Below, one piece after another: positions 23,169 through 31,527 of a DNA stretch of 36,868 nucleotides (its first letter is position 1; every line of letters starts with the position of its first letter). Under the pieces are notes generated by a model. That model did not search any database. It saw nothing but the letters and a program-made list of their open reading frames with translations, and had not been told where the DNA came from. The DNA is taken from contig CP070811.1 of NCBI GenBank assembly GCA_020343875.1, positions 1,302,400 through 1,339,267 on the forward strand, in the 5' to 3' direction. The position numbers and the translations under genes are program-made. Origin of the DNA: Anaerolineales bacterium. Its GTDB lineage: Bacteria; Chloroflexota; Anaerolineae; 4572-78; NAK82.

Positions 23169-26100
23169 ATGATGGAATGGGAACTGATCCTCTACATAAT
23201 TATCCTCGGCGCTGGCATCGTGATTTCGCTGGCTATTGCCCGCTATGCCTGGCAACGTCGTTCGATACCCGGTGTGGAATATTTCGTCTTGTACTCGTTG
23301 GCTGCAGTGCTATGGGCGCTGGGCACGATACTGGGCCTGGTGAGCACTGGCCTGACATCTCAGCAAGTGTGGGGAGCGGTTGGGGGGTTGGGTGTAGCCA
23401 TTATGCCGGTAGCCTGGCTGGCGTTTACGCTGAAATATACGGGCCGGGAGAAATGGCTGGCGACTCGCATGTGGACGCTGATGGCTGTTGTGCCCGTCGT
23501 GGCCTTCCTGCTGATCGGGAGCTACAGTGTTTATCGGGCCGTGCAGTTGGGGCGCGGGCTGACTGTTGGCGAACTCAACCCGTTGATCACCATGGTGGCC
23601 TGGGGCAGTAATGTCTACCTTTCCTTGTTGCTTTTGGCCGGCACCCTGCTCATCATCCAGGAATTGATTCGAGCGCCTCGGGTGTACCGCGGCCAATATC
23701 TGTCTTTGCTGGTAGGCGTGTCCACCCCCTGGTTTTTCGGCGTGTTGGCGCTCTGGGGCCTGGACTTCTTTGCGCTCGAATGGCTGTTCATTGCCTTCGT
23801 CATAGGCGAGCTGGTAATCGCCTGGGGGATTTTTCGCCATCACATATTTGACATCATGCCGATTGCACTGGATAGGGTGATCGAAAGCATTAGCGATGGG
23901 GTGATTGTGTTGGATGTGCGGCACCGGATGGTTGATGTGAACCCGGCTGCGCAGAGAATGATCGGCCGCTCGGCCCAGCAGGTTGCAGGATGGCCGATTG
24001 CCCAGGCGCTACCTGCCTGGAAAGATCAGTTGCGTTACCTGAGGCAGGAACCAGCCCAGGCAGAAATCGCTTTGGAGGGGCCTGGCCTGAGAGGCCAAAG
24101 ACCTGCAGGTAGCCCGGGGGACGTCGAAGCCGGCCAGCATAGAGGCATATATGAGCTGCGCACCTCACCCCTGCACGACCGGCGGAACGTTCTTTCGGGC
24201 TGGCTGGTCCTCTTGCGTGACATCACCGAAAGGAAGCGGGCAGAGGAAGAGCTGCGGCAGGTCAACCAGGTGCGCGACCGGCGCAACCGGGAATTGACTC
24301 TCCTCAACCGGGTCATCGCCGCCACCACGTCCCGGCTAGAGCCCCAGGCGGTGCTGGAGGCTGTCTGCCGGGAGCTGACTCTGGCGTTTGGCCTGCCCCA
24401 CGCGGCAGCGGCCATGCTGGCTGAGGATGGCGCCAGCCTGAGCGTGGTGGCCGAATTCCAGTCTGAGGAATTCCCCAGCGCCCTGGGAGCCGTGATCCCC
24501 GTCGAGGACAACCCGGCCACCCAATACGTTCTGCAGCACAAAGTGCCGCTGGCCGTTGTAGACGCGCAGCACGACCCGCGCATGGAACCGATTCATGACC
24601 TGATGCGGCAGGTCAACGTGGTTTCGCTGTTGATCCTGCCCCTGGTCGTGCGCGGCCAGGTGGTGGGCACCATCGGGCTGGACGCCGTCGAGCGGCGCGA
24701 ATTTAGCGACGAGGAGATCACCCTGGCTGCGAATGCGGCCGCTGCTGCGTCTCAAGCGCTGGAGAATGCCCAGGCAGAGGAAGCGTTACGCGAGAGCGAA
24801 GAGACTCTGAAACTGGCCATGGAGGGGGCGGAGATCGGTCTTTGGGACCAGAATCTGGCTACCGACGAGGTAGTCATCATCCACGATTGGATTGAGCCTT
24901 TGGGCTATGACCCTGACACGCTTGAGCCGAGTTATGAAACCTGGTATCGGCTGGTCCACCCAGACGACAGGCCCAAGATAGACCAGGCCATGCAAAGATA
25001 CCTGTCCGGGGACGTACCGCTCTTTGAAGTCGAGCACCGGGTGCGTGCCAGGTCCGGCGGATGGGAGTGGGTCTTGCTGCGGGGCAAAGTGGTCGTGCGT
25101 GATGAGCGAGGCAAGCCATTGCGCATAGCAGGCATTCATCAAAACGTCACTGCCCGGGTCCAGGCGGAGGAGGAATTACGGGAGGCCAAAGAGCTGGCCG
25201 AAAAAGCTCGACTGGAAGCCGAAGCAGCCAACCAGGCCAAGAGTGTCTTTCTGGCCAACATGAGCCACGAACTGCGTACCCCTTTGAACGCCATTCTGGG
25301 CTTCAGCCAGTTGATGGTGCGCGACCCGGATACCACAGCCAGCCAGCACGAAGATCTGGAGACCATTGTCCGTAGCGGCGAGCACTTGCTGGCCTTGATC
25401 AATGATGTGTTGGACCTGTCCAAGATCGAGGCGGGCCGGGTGACTGTGCAGGCAACCAGTTTCAACTTGCACCATCTGCTGAGAGGCCTGGAAGAGATGT
25501 TTCGCCTGCGAACGGCTGAAAAAGGGCTCATGCTGATCTTTGACTATGCACCAGGCGTGCCTCAGTTCGTGCGAACGGACGAGGGCAAACTGCGCCAGGT
25601 GTTGATGAACCTGCTGGGCAATGCGGCCAAATTCACCCAGGAGGGTGGGGTTACGCTGCGCATAGGGGCGGAGGATAATCGGTTGGTGTTTGAAGTAGAA
25701 GATACCGGGCCCGGCATAGCCCCGGAGGAGCTGGAGGCCGTGTTTGATCCCTTTGTCCAGACGGCCAGCGGGCGGGCAGTTCAAGAAGGCACCGGCCTTG
25801 GCCTGCCCATCAGCCGGCAATTTGTGCGCCTGATGGGCGGCGACCTGGTTGTGCAAAGTGAGCCAGGTACTGGCAGCCTGTTCAGGTTTGAGGTACCCAT
25901 CCAGCTGGCGGAGGCCGTCGATGTGCCCAGCTCTCAGCCTGAGCGACGGGTGGTTGGCCTGGAACCAGATCAACCTACCTATCGCCTGTTGGTCGTCGAT
26001 GACCGGGAAACGAGTCGCAAGCTGCTGACCAGACTCCTGGCCCCATTGGGCTTTGAGGTGCGCGAAGCCAGCGACGGACAGCAGGCGGTTGAGGTATGGC

Positions 26101-26615
26101 AGGCATGGCAGCCAGACTTGATTTGGATGGACATGCGCATGCCGGTGCTGGATGGTTACCAGGCCACCCAGCGTATCAAAGCCACTACCAGGGGCCAGGC
26201 TACCGTGGTGATCGCCCTGACCGCCAGTGCCTTTGAAGAGGATCGCCAGGTGATCCTGACCGAAGGCTGTGACGACTTCGTGCGCAAGCCTTTCCGCGAA
26301 GCGGAGATCTTTGACAAGCTGGAAAAGCACCTGGGCGTGCGCTTTGTCTACGAAGAGGTAGTGCCGGCTGGCGGGGTGGAAGATACGCCTGCCTTCCCAG
26401 ATGCGGGTTTGAGGCCGGATTCCCTGGCGGAGTTGCCTGTGGCATGGGTGACAGCGTTGTCTCAAGCCGCGGAACAGGCCGATGGGGATGTGATTCTGGG
26501 CCTGGTGGAGCAGATTCGGGGTCAGCATCCTCCAGTGGCCGATGCGCTGGCCAACCTGGTGCGGAATTATCGGTTTGACATCATCGTAGCTTTGATCGAG
26601 GAGATTGGGGGCTAG
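23169..26615 (+). CDS. Hybrid sensor histidine kinase (7TM-PAS-GAF-PAS-HisKA-HATPase-REC)
   Basis: 1148 residues. Seven membrane helices (about 5-225) of the His-kinase N-terminal 7TM type are followed by PAS (about 230-350), GAF (about 385-535), PAS_3 (about 540-660), HisKA with the phosphorylated His700 in MSHELRTPLNAILGFSQ, and HATPase (about 795-910) with LLGNAAKFT, DTGPGI and GTGLGLPIS. A receiver has Asp988 in WMDMRMPVLDGYQ and Lys in FVRKPF. A short helical tail closes the chain. All phosphotransfer residues are present. The REC domain is fused, so the next gene's REC or an unlinked Hpt may receive the phosphate. ATGATG at 23169; GGAG at 23161-23164. It is 2 bp upstream of the REC-SpoIIE gene, so coupling is very likely. 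Confidence 0.93.
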   Translation: MMEWELILYIIILGAGIVISLAIARYAWQRRSIPGVEYFVLYSLAAVLWALGTILGLVSTGLTSQQVWGAVGGLGVAIMPVAWLAFTLKYTGREKWLATRMWTLMAVVPVVAFLLIGSYSVYRAVQLGRGLTVGELNPLITMVAWGSNVYLSLLLLAGTLLIIQELIRAPRVYRGQYLSLLVGVSTPWFFGVLALWGLDFFALEWLFIAFVIGELVIAWGIFRHHIFDIMPIALDRVIESISDGVIVLDVRHRMVDVNPAAQRMIGRSAQQVAGWPIAQALPAWKDQLRYLRQEPAQAEIALEGPGLRGQRPAGSPGDVEAGQHRGIYELRTSPLHDRRNVLSGWLVLLRDITERKRAEEELRQVNQVRDRRNRELTLLNRVIAATTSRLEPQAVLEAVCRELTLAFGLPHAAAAMLAEDGASLSVVAEFQSEEFPSALGAVIPVEDNPATQYVLQHKVPLAVVDAQHDPRMEPIHDLMRQVNVVSLLILPLVVRGQVVGTIGLDAVERREFSDEEITLAANAAAAASQALENAQAEEALRESEETLKLAMEGAEIGLWDQNLATDEVVIIHDWIEPLGYDPDTLEPSYETWYRLVHPDDRPKIDQAMQRYLSGDVPLFEVEHRVRARSGGWEWVLLRGKVVVRDERGKPLRIAGIHQNVTARVQAEEELREAKELAEKARLEAEAANQAKSVFLANMSHELRTPLNAILGFSQLMVRDPDTTASQHEDLETIVRSGEHLLALINDVLDLSKIEAGRVTVQATSFNLHHLLRGLEEMFRLRTAEKGLMLIFDYAPGVPQFVRTDEGKLRQVLMNLLGNAAKFTQEGGVTLRIGAEDNRLVFEVEDTGPGIAPEELEAVFDPFVQTASGRAVQEGTGLGLPISRQFVRLMGGDLVVQSEPGTGSLFRFEVPIQLAEAVDVPSSQPERRVVGLEPDQPTYRLLVVDDRETSRKLLTRLLAPLGFEVREASDGQQAVEVWQAWQPDLIWMDMRMPVLDGYQATQRIKATTRGQATVVIALTASAFEEDRQVILTEGCDDFVRKPFREAEIFDKLEKHLGVRFVYEEVVPAGGVEDTPAFPDAGLRPDSLAELPVAWVTALSQAAEQADGDVILGLVEQIRGQHPPVADALANLVRNYRFDIIVALIEEIGG

Positions 26616-26617
26616 AT

Positions 26618-27880
26618 ATGGATAACTGGGCCGCGGACACATCTCCTGCCAATAAAGGAACGGGGGCAGCTCCCAAGAAAGACATTCTGATCGTTGACGA
26701 CGTGCCGGCTAACCTGCACCTTCTGTCCGAAATGTTGACCAAGCAGGGATATAAAGTTCGCTCCGTGATCAACGGGCATATGGCCCTTATGGCTACTCGG
26801 GCGGCCCCGCCTGACTTGATCCTTCTTGACATCAATATGCCAGGTATGACCGGCTATGAAGTGTGTGAGCATCTGAGGGCGGATGAGAGCACTCGCGACA
26901 TCCCCATCATCTTTATCAGCGCTCTGGATGAAACGCAGGACAAGGTCAAGGCCTTCACCGTGGGCGGGATGGATTACATTACCAAGCCTTTTCAGGTTGA
27001 GGAGGTTTTGGCCCGGGTTGAAACTCACCTGGCCTTGCGGGAGCTGCAAGCAAAGCTGCAGCGGGCCAACCAGGAGTTGGAGCGGCGAGTCGAGGAACGA
27101 ACGGCCCAGGTGGTTCAGCTCGCCGTCGAAAAAGGTCGGTTGGAGCACGAACTGCACATGGCGCGTGAGGTGCAGGCCAGTTTTCTGCCACAAGAGACAC
27201 CACAGGTGCCTGGCTGGGAGTTTGTGGCCCGCTGGCGGCCAGCGCGTGAGGTGGCTGGCGATTACTACGATTTCATCAGCGGGGATGGGGGGCAGATTGG
27301 CCTGGTCATTGCCGATGCGGCCGGCAAAGGCATGCCGGCTGCTCTGTTCATGGTCCTGGCGCGCAGCATTCTGCGCGCTAGCGTGGATCGTGCGTCTTCT
27401 CCCGCGCAGGGCATCACCCGCGCCAACCGCTTGCTTTGCGCCGACGCTTCCGAAGGGACGTTCATAACCCTCTTCTATGCTCTCCTTGATCCAGCCAGCG
27501 GGCACATGACCTACGTCAATGCTGGGCACAACCCACCCCTGCTGTATCGCGCCCGCCAAGAGCAGTTGACACAACTGATGCCCACCGGCATGGTACTGGG
27601 CGTGATCCCGCATGCTGCCTTTGAGCAAGATGCGCTGCAGCTTCAGCCTGGAGACTTTATGGTGCTGTACACCGACGGGGTGACGGATGCGACGGATGCA
27701 CAGGGGCGCGGATTTGGGGTGGAGCGTCTGCAGAGCATCATCCTCGAGCATCGGGGTGCACCTGCAGTGGACATAGTGGCTGCTCTGGAGCAGGCCATTG
27801 ACGATTTTGCTGGCTCCAGCGATCCCTTCGACGATATCGCCGTGGTGGCGGTCAAGCGGTCCACTGCGAGGAACCCTTGA
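26618..27880 (+). CDS. Response regulator REC-SpoIIE (PP2C) phosphatase
   Basis: 420 residues. A receiver domain (about 18-140) has ILIVDDVPAN, phosphoacceptor Asp71 in ILLDINMPG, and TKPF with its lysine. A helical linker (about 145-180, LQRANQELERRVEERTAQV) joins it to a SpoIIE/RsbU-type PP2C phosphatase (about 185-415). The phosphatase has Asp215 in VAGDYYDF, ADAAGKGMPAALFMV, GHNPPLL, YTDGVTDATD and DDIAVVAV. Phosphorylation by the adjacent kinase should switch the phosphatase, whose usual substrate is a phospho-STAS anti-anti-sigma protein; none is encoded here. It starts 2 bp after the kinase stop and ends 15 bp before the synthetase-cyclase gene. Confidence 0.92.
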   Translation: MDNWAADTSPANKGTGAAPKKDILIVDDVPANLHLLSEMLTKQGYKVRSVINGHMALMATRAAPPDLILLDINMPGMTGYEVCEHLRADESTRDIPIIFISALDETQDKVKAFTVGGMDYITKPFQVEEVLARVETHLALRELQAKLQRANQELERRVEERTAQVVQLAVEKGRLEHELHMAREVQASFLPQETPQVPGWEFVARWRPAREVAGDYYDFISGDGGQIGLVIADAAGKGMPAALFMVLARSILRASVDRASSPAQGITRANRLLCADASEGTFITLFYALLDPASGHMTYVNAGHNPPLLYRARQEQLTQLMPTGMVLGVIPHAAFEQDALQLQPGDFMVLYTDGVTDATDAQGRGFGVERLQSIILEHRGAPAVDIVAALEQAIDDFAGSSDPFDDIAVVAVKRSTARNP

Positions 27881-27895
27881 GTTTGGGGATACCCA

Positions 27896-30742
27896 ATGAA
27901 CGAACAATACCAGAATCTCAATCAGGCCTTGCTGGCGACCATGGACACCTTCGACTCACGCCCCTGTTTCCAGATCAGGCGGGGTGACCGCTATCAAGGC
28001 ACCTCCTACCGGCGATTTAAAGCGCTGACTCTGCGCCTGGCCGGCTTCTTTCGCGATTCTGGAGTGGCCCGAGGAGAGCGGGTGGCCATTATTGGCGACA
28101 ATTGCCTGGAGTGGATGCTGGCCTACGCGGCCTGTCTCCTGACCGGGGGGGTCGCGGTGCCGCTGCCTACCTCGCTGGCACCCGACATGCTGTGCTTCAT
28201 CCTGCAAGACTCGGGCGCCCGCCTGGCGGTGTTGCAGGACGAGCGACAGAGCCGTATCCTGGAAAGCATCGTCAGGGAGCTGCCCGAACTGGACACCGTG
28301 CTGGCCATAAACATAGACGAAGTATCCTTGCAGGGGGCGTTCCCTATGGCGGCGGTTCTGGACAGGCCGCTGACGAGCCAGGCAAACCAGGCTATTCGCG
28401 CCGACGCCCAGAGCATCCATCCTCAGGCGTTGGCTTCCATCCACTACACAGCCGGAAAAACGGACAGGCCCAGGGGGGCTGTCTTTGACCACGCCCAGCG
28501 GTTGAGCGCCATGCAGCACCTGGCTGAGTGGTTTACCTTGAGCCAGGATGACGTGGCCTTCACGTTTGCGCCGTGGAGCTATTTGCCCAGCCTGGATGCT
28601 GCCCTGCACACCTTTTTGTCGGGGGTGACCAATGTCTTGGCGGAAAGTCGCCAGGCAACCTTCGACAACTTGCAGCAGACCAGCCCCACGCTGGGCCTGA
28701 CAACTCCCTACACGCTGGAGCAAGTCTACCAACTGATCATAGACAAGATCAGCCAACTGCCCGAGTCTAGCCGGGACGCCTTCCACTGGGCGCTGGCCAC
28801 CAGCAGAGAATACCATGCGGCTGGCCTGGCGGCTTCTCAGGAGCTGCGCGAGCGCTATGCCCGGGCCGACATGACCTTCTTCAGCCAGATCAGAGGCTGG
28901 ATGGGCGGACGCTTGCGGCGCCTGTATTCGGTCGGGGCACCTTTGCCTCAGGAGCTAGCCGAGTTCCTGGAGGCCATCGGCCTACTGGCCCTGGACACCT
29001 ACAACACCGTCGAGGCGGGTGGATTTCCGGCGGTTAACCGACCGGGCAGCCGGCGCGCCCGCTCGTGCGGCCAGGTCGCACCCGGTTTCCAGGTGCGGAT
29101 TGACGAGGATGGCGAGGTGCTGGTGCGAGGCGAGACGGTCATGCGCGAGTATTGGGGGCAGCCGCAGGAGACTCGGCAAGCGGTCGACTCCGATGGCTGG
29201 CTGCATACGGGTGATCTGGGGCGCTTTGACCGGGACGGTTATTTGTACCTGACTGGCCGCAAACAGTCTCTGATCGTGTTATCCACCGGCCGTAAGGTCG
29301 TCCCCACCAGCATCGAAAGAGCCCTGATGGCCAGCCCCCTGATCGATCAAGCCGCCGTCTTTGGGGATGGCCAGTTCTATATCTCGGCTCTGATTGTGCC
29401 CAATCTGGAGGGAGTGGCCGCCCGCCTGGGGGAGAGTGGGCATGGCCCAGCTGACCTGGCCACGCTGCCCACCTCTCCCTGGGTGAGAAAGCTGCTGGAC
29501 CAGGTGGTGCTGGAAGTTAACAGCCAGCTGGCCCGCTGGGAGTGGATCCGGGGATATTCGATCCTGGATCAGCCCCTGTTTGAGACGGTCGATGAATTGA
29601 GCCCGAAGACGGACATCGACCGCCAGGCGATTGCTGAACAGTATGCGGCCCAAATCGAAAGCATGTACCCCATGCCTGTGCGACTGGCCGAAAAAGCTGT
29701 CACCCAGGTCCAGGTCGAACCGGAGCATTTGCGTGAGTTGTTGGAGAAGCAGGACATCCTGGATGCCTGGATGGAAGATGCCGGCATCGGCTTCCTGTTT
29801 GACCTGGCCCGGGCCAAGGGCATCGATGCCACGTCCATGGTCAGCATCTGCGATGCAGTCGTGGCTATTGCCCAGATGCAGAGCGAAGAGAAGCCGCTCT
29901 CGACGGCCTTGATTGTAGGCGACCTGGCTCACATGGCTCGAATTCTGCCCCACAGCGAGATTCAATTGCAGCGCCACGATCACATTCGGCGCATGCGCCA
30001 GGTGGTGATCGCCCTGGCCAAGATGGTGGACGGCCTGGTGCTGGGCTACGGCGTCGACAAACATGGCTACGTGCGGGGTATCCACAAATTGGATGTGGCA
30101 CTGGACGACGGGGTTGATCTCCTGCTGGGACCTCGCTTTCGTCATCAAGCGGCTATCTCGCGCCAGTGTGACGCGGTGGTCTTTTTTGTGCCGCCTGGGG
30201 GACGCCAGGTGCGCGTCTTTGCTGATGGGCGACCCGCCGGCCGGTATGCCAACGGCAGGTGGTCACCGGAAAGCCTGTGGCGGGTGGATGAGGCTTTGAC
30301 CCGCCTGGCCAAACAGAAAGAGTGTGATGTGGCCCTGCTGCGGAAGGTGTTGCGTTGCGCCTTTCGCATGTCCGAGCAGAATCTGGGAGCCATTTTCGTA
30401 TTGGGCGACGCCGACGCCATCCTGGAACGGTCTGACCCTCCAGAGATCAGTTCCTTCGCCACTATTGCCCGCGCGGATATAGAGCGACTCTCGGATCAGG
30501 AGTTGGTCAACTTCGCCAAGCAGGATGGGGCCACCGTCATCGATCTGCAGGGCGAATTCAAAGGTTGCATGGTCTTGTTGCGGCCGGCGGCTGACACCCA
30601 GGCGGAGATTGGGTTGGGCAAGGGGGCGCGGCACAGCAGCGCCGCCAAAATCAGCGCCGAGGGGCAGTGTCTGGCCATCACCGTATCGCAGGATGGCCCC
30701 ATCACCGTGTATGACAGCGGGCAGCGGATATTGGTCTTGTAA
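27896..30742 (+). CDS. Acyl-CoA-synthetase-like protein fused to two DisA_N (diadenylate cyclase)-like domains
   Basis: 948 residues. Residues 1-600 match long-chain AMP-forming acyl-CoA synthetases, with TYNTVEAGG (Glu373), WLHTGDLGRFDRDGYLYLTG (Asp440) and the hinge TGRKQSLIV. The P-loop YTSGTTGRPKG is altered to YTAGKTDRPRG (184-194), and the C-terminal catalytic Lys region reads SPKTDIDR (569-576) with Asp at the Lys position. Two DisA_N-like domains follow. The first has VGD (to 676), DGL (712-714) and RHQ (749-751). The second has FVLGD (to 838), DGATVID (877-883) and GARHSSA (910-916), then SQDGPITVYDSG. The second retains DGA and RH, so it may make c-di-AMP from two ATP. The first is degenerate. 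Last gene of the kinase operon; ATG 27896 has only a weak site. Confidence 0.85.
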   Translation: MNEQYQNLNQALLATMDTFDSRPCFQIRRGDRYQGTSYRRFKALTLRLAGFFRDSGVARGERVAIIGDNCLEWMLAYAACLLTGGVAVPLPTSLAPDMLCFILQDSGARLAVLQDERQSRILESIVRELPELDTVLAINIDEVSLQGAFPMAAVLDRPLTSQANQAIRADAQSIHPQALASIHYTAGKTDRPRGAVFDHAQRLSAMQHLAEWFTLSQDDVAFTFAPWSYLPSLDAALHTFLSGVTNVLAESRQATFDNLQQTSPTLGLTTPYTLEQVYQLIIDKISQLPESSRDAFHWALATSREYHAAGLAASQELRERYARADMTFFSQIRGWMGGRLRRLYSVGAPLPQELAEFLEAIGLLALDTYNTVEAGGFPAVNRPGSRRARSCGQVAPGFQVRIDEDGEVLVRGETVMREYWGQPQETRQAVDSDGWLHTGDLGRFDRDGYLYLTGRKQSLIVLSTGRKVVPTSIERALMASPLIDQAAVFGDGQFYISALIVPNLEGVAARLGESGHGPADLATLPTSPWVRKLLDQVVLEVNSQLARWEWIRGYSILDQPLFETVDELSPKTDIDRQAIAEQYAAQIESMYPMPVRLAEKAVTQVQVEPEHLRELLEKQDILDAWMEDAGIGFLFDLARAKGIDATSMVSICDAVVAIAQMQSEEKPLSTALIVGDLAHMARILPHSEIQLQRHDHIRRMRQVVIALAKMVDGLVLGYGVDKHGYVRGIHKLDVALDDGVDLLLGPRFRHQAAISRQCDAVVFFVPPGGRQVRVFADGRPAGRYANGRWSPESLWRVDEALTRLAKQKECDVALLRKVLRCAFRMSEQNLGAIFVLGDADAILERSDPPEISSFATIARADIERLSDQELVNFAKQDGATVIDLQGEFKGCMVLLRPAADTQAEIGLGKGARHSSAAKISAEGQCLAITVSQDGPITVYDSGQRILVL

Positions 30743-30872
30743 GACCGCTGAGTTGAGGGAACGGCGAAACCCAACACGCGCCGGCTGAGGATTCCGACTG
30801 GGGATGAGGAAAGGTCGTCGCTTTAATGGACCTCAATTAGCGTAGCCGAGGACGCAATGGCACGCACAGCCA

Positions 30873-30916
30873 AGAGGAGTACTGGGTTTCACCGCCGTGA
30901 AAGCCAGCACTCCTCT
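30873..30916. terminator. 20-bp near-perfect stem-loop between convergent operons
   Basis: AGAGGAGTACTGGGTTTCAC (30873-30892) pairs with 30897-30916 at 18 of 20 positions around a CGCC tetraloop. It sits in the 235-bp gap where the + strand signalling operon and the - strand genes converge. No U-tract follows, but a bidirectional terminator is plausible from the position. The rest of the gap holds no gene. Confidence 0.6.
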
Positions 30917-30977
30917 GTTGCGGGCAAGCCCGATCAAGGCAATTCAGCCCCCGGGGCAAGCAAAGATTTGCGCCAAT

Positions 30978-31391
30978 TCATTTGGTTGGTGGGTGATCCA
31001 CACGACGCAGGCCGATGTATTGCAGAATGGCGAAGACCGCCACTACGTCACCCATCGCTGCCAGTAGCCACTTGCCACCGGTGGTGAAGCTCCAGGGATC
31101 GACGACCAGCACGACTATGGTGGCGATGATCCAACCTATATCACCCTCGATAGCATACCATACTAACCAACGTGGGATCATCAATTGCGAACTGCCCCAC
31201 CAAAGAACCATAGCGTGCGCGGCTAATACAAAACCCACTACGGTCAGCGCGAGTGGCCAACCCAGGCCGAGAAAATCGGCGAGTGGGCTGGCGGCGGCGA
31301 TTAAAGCCGCTGCGCTGAGGAGAGAAAATGCTGAATTGCCTTTCAGCGCGGTACGTAATAGACTGGCGTTGCTTTCAAGTGTTGTGGTCAT
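30978..31391 (-). CDS. Four-helix membrane protein, 137 residues
   Basis: 137 residues with four hydrophobic segments (about 22-42, 46-66, 78-97 and 106-128). Aromatic-rich motifs VLWWGSSQ and RWLVWYAIEGDIGWII lie between helices 2 and 3. On the - strand GGAGG lies 6-10 nt before the ATG (31389-31391), supporting the start. I do not recognise a family. It is transcribed convergently with the synthetase-cyclase gene, and a promoter with GTGCC direct repeats lies just upstream. Confidence 0.75.
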   Translation of the reverse strand: MTTTLESNASLLRTALKGNSAFSLLSAAALIAAASPLADFLGLGWPLALTVVGFVLAAHAMVLWWGSSQLMIPRWLVWYAIEGDIGWIIATIVVLVVDPWSFTTGGKWLLAAMGDVVAVFAILQYIGLRRVDHPPTK

Positions 31392-31421
31392 AACAGACCT
31401 CCGTTTGAGTTGATTGAGGCC

Positions 31422-31451
31422 ATATTACAACCAAACCTGGTGCCAAAGCAA
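31422..31451 (-). promoter_or_regulatory. Candidate promoter of the four-helix membrane protein gene
   Basis: On the - strand TTGCTT (31451-31446), an 18-bp spacer and TAATAT (31427-31422). Direct repeats GTGCCAAA at 31440-31447 and 31461-31468 (21 bp apart) and GTGCCAGT at 31471 cover or flank the -35, a layout seen in operators. Moderate match only. Confidence 0.4.
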
Positions 31452-31527
31452 CGAAAAACAGTGCCAAATTGTGCCAGTCTGTGATCCTGAAGTCCGATAT
31501 CAAACCGAGTGTGTGGGTGAGTCGCCG

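Noticed and set aside
15741..27880. A complete local partner-switching system built on the two SpoIIE phosphatases
   Set aside because: No RsbW-type kinase, STAS protein or sigma factor gene is visible in the window, so only the phosphatases can be claimed.
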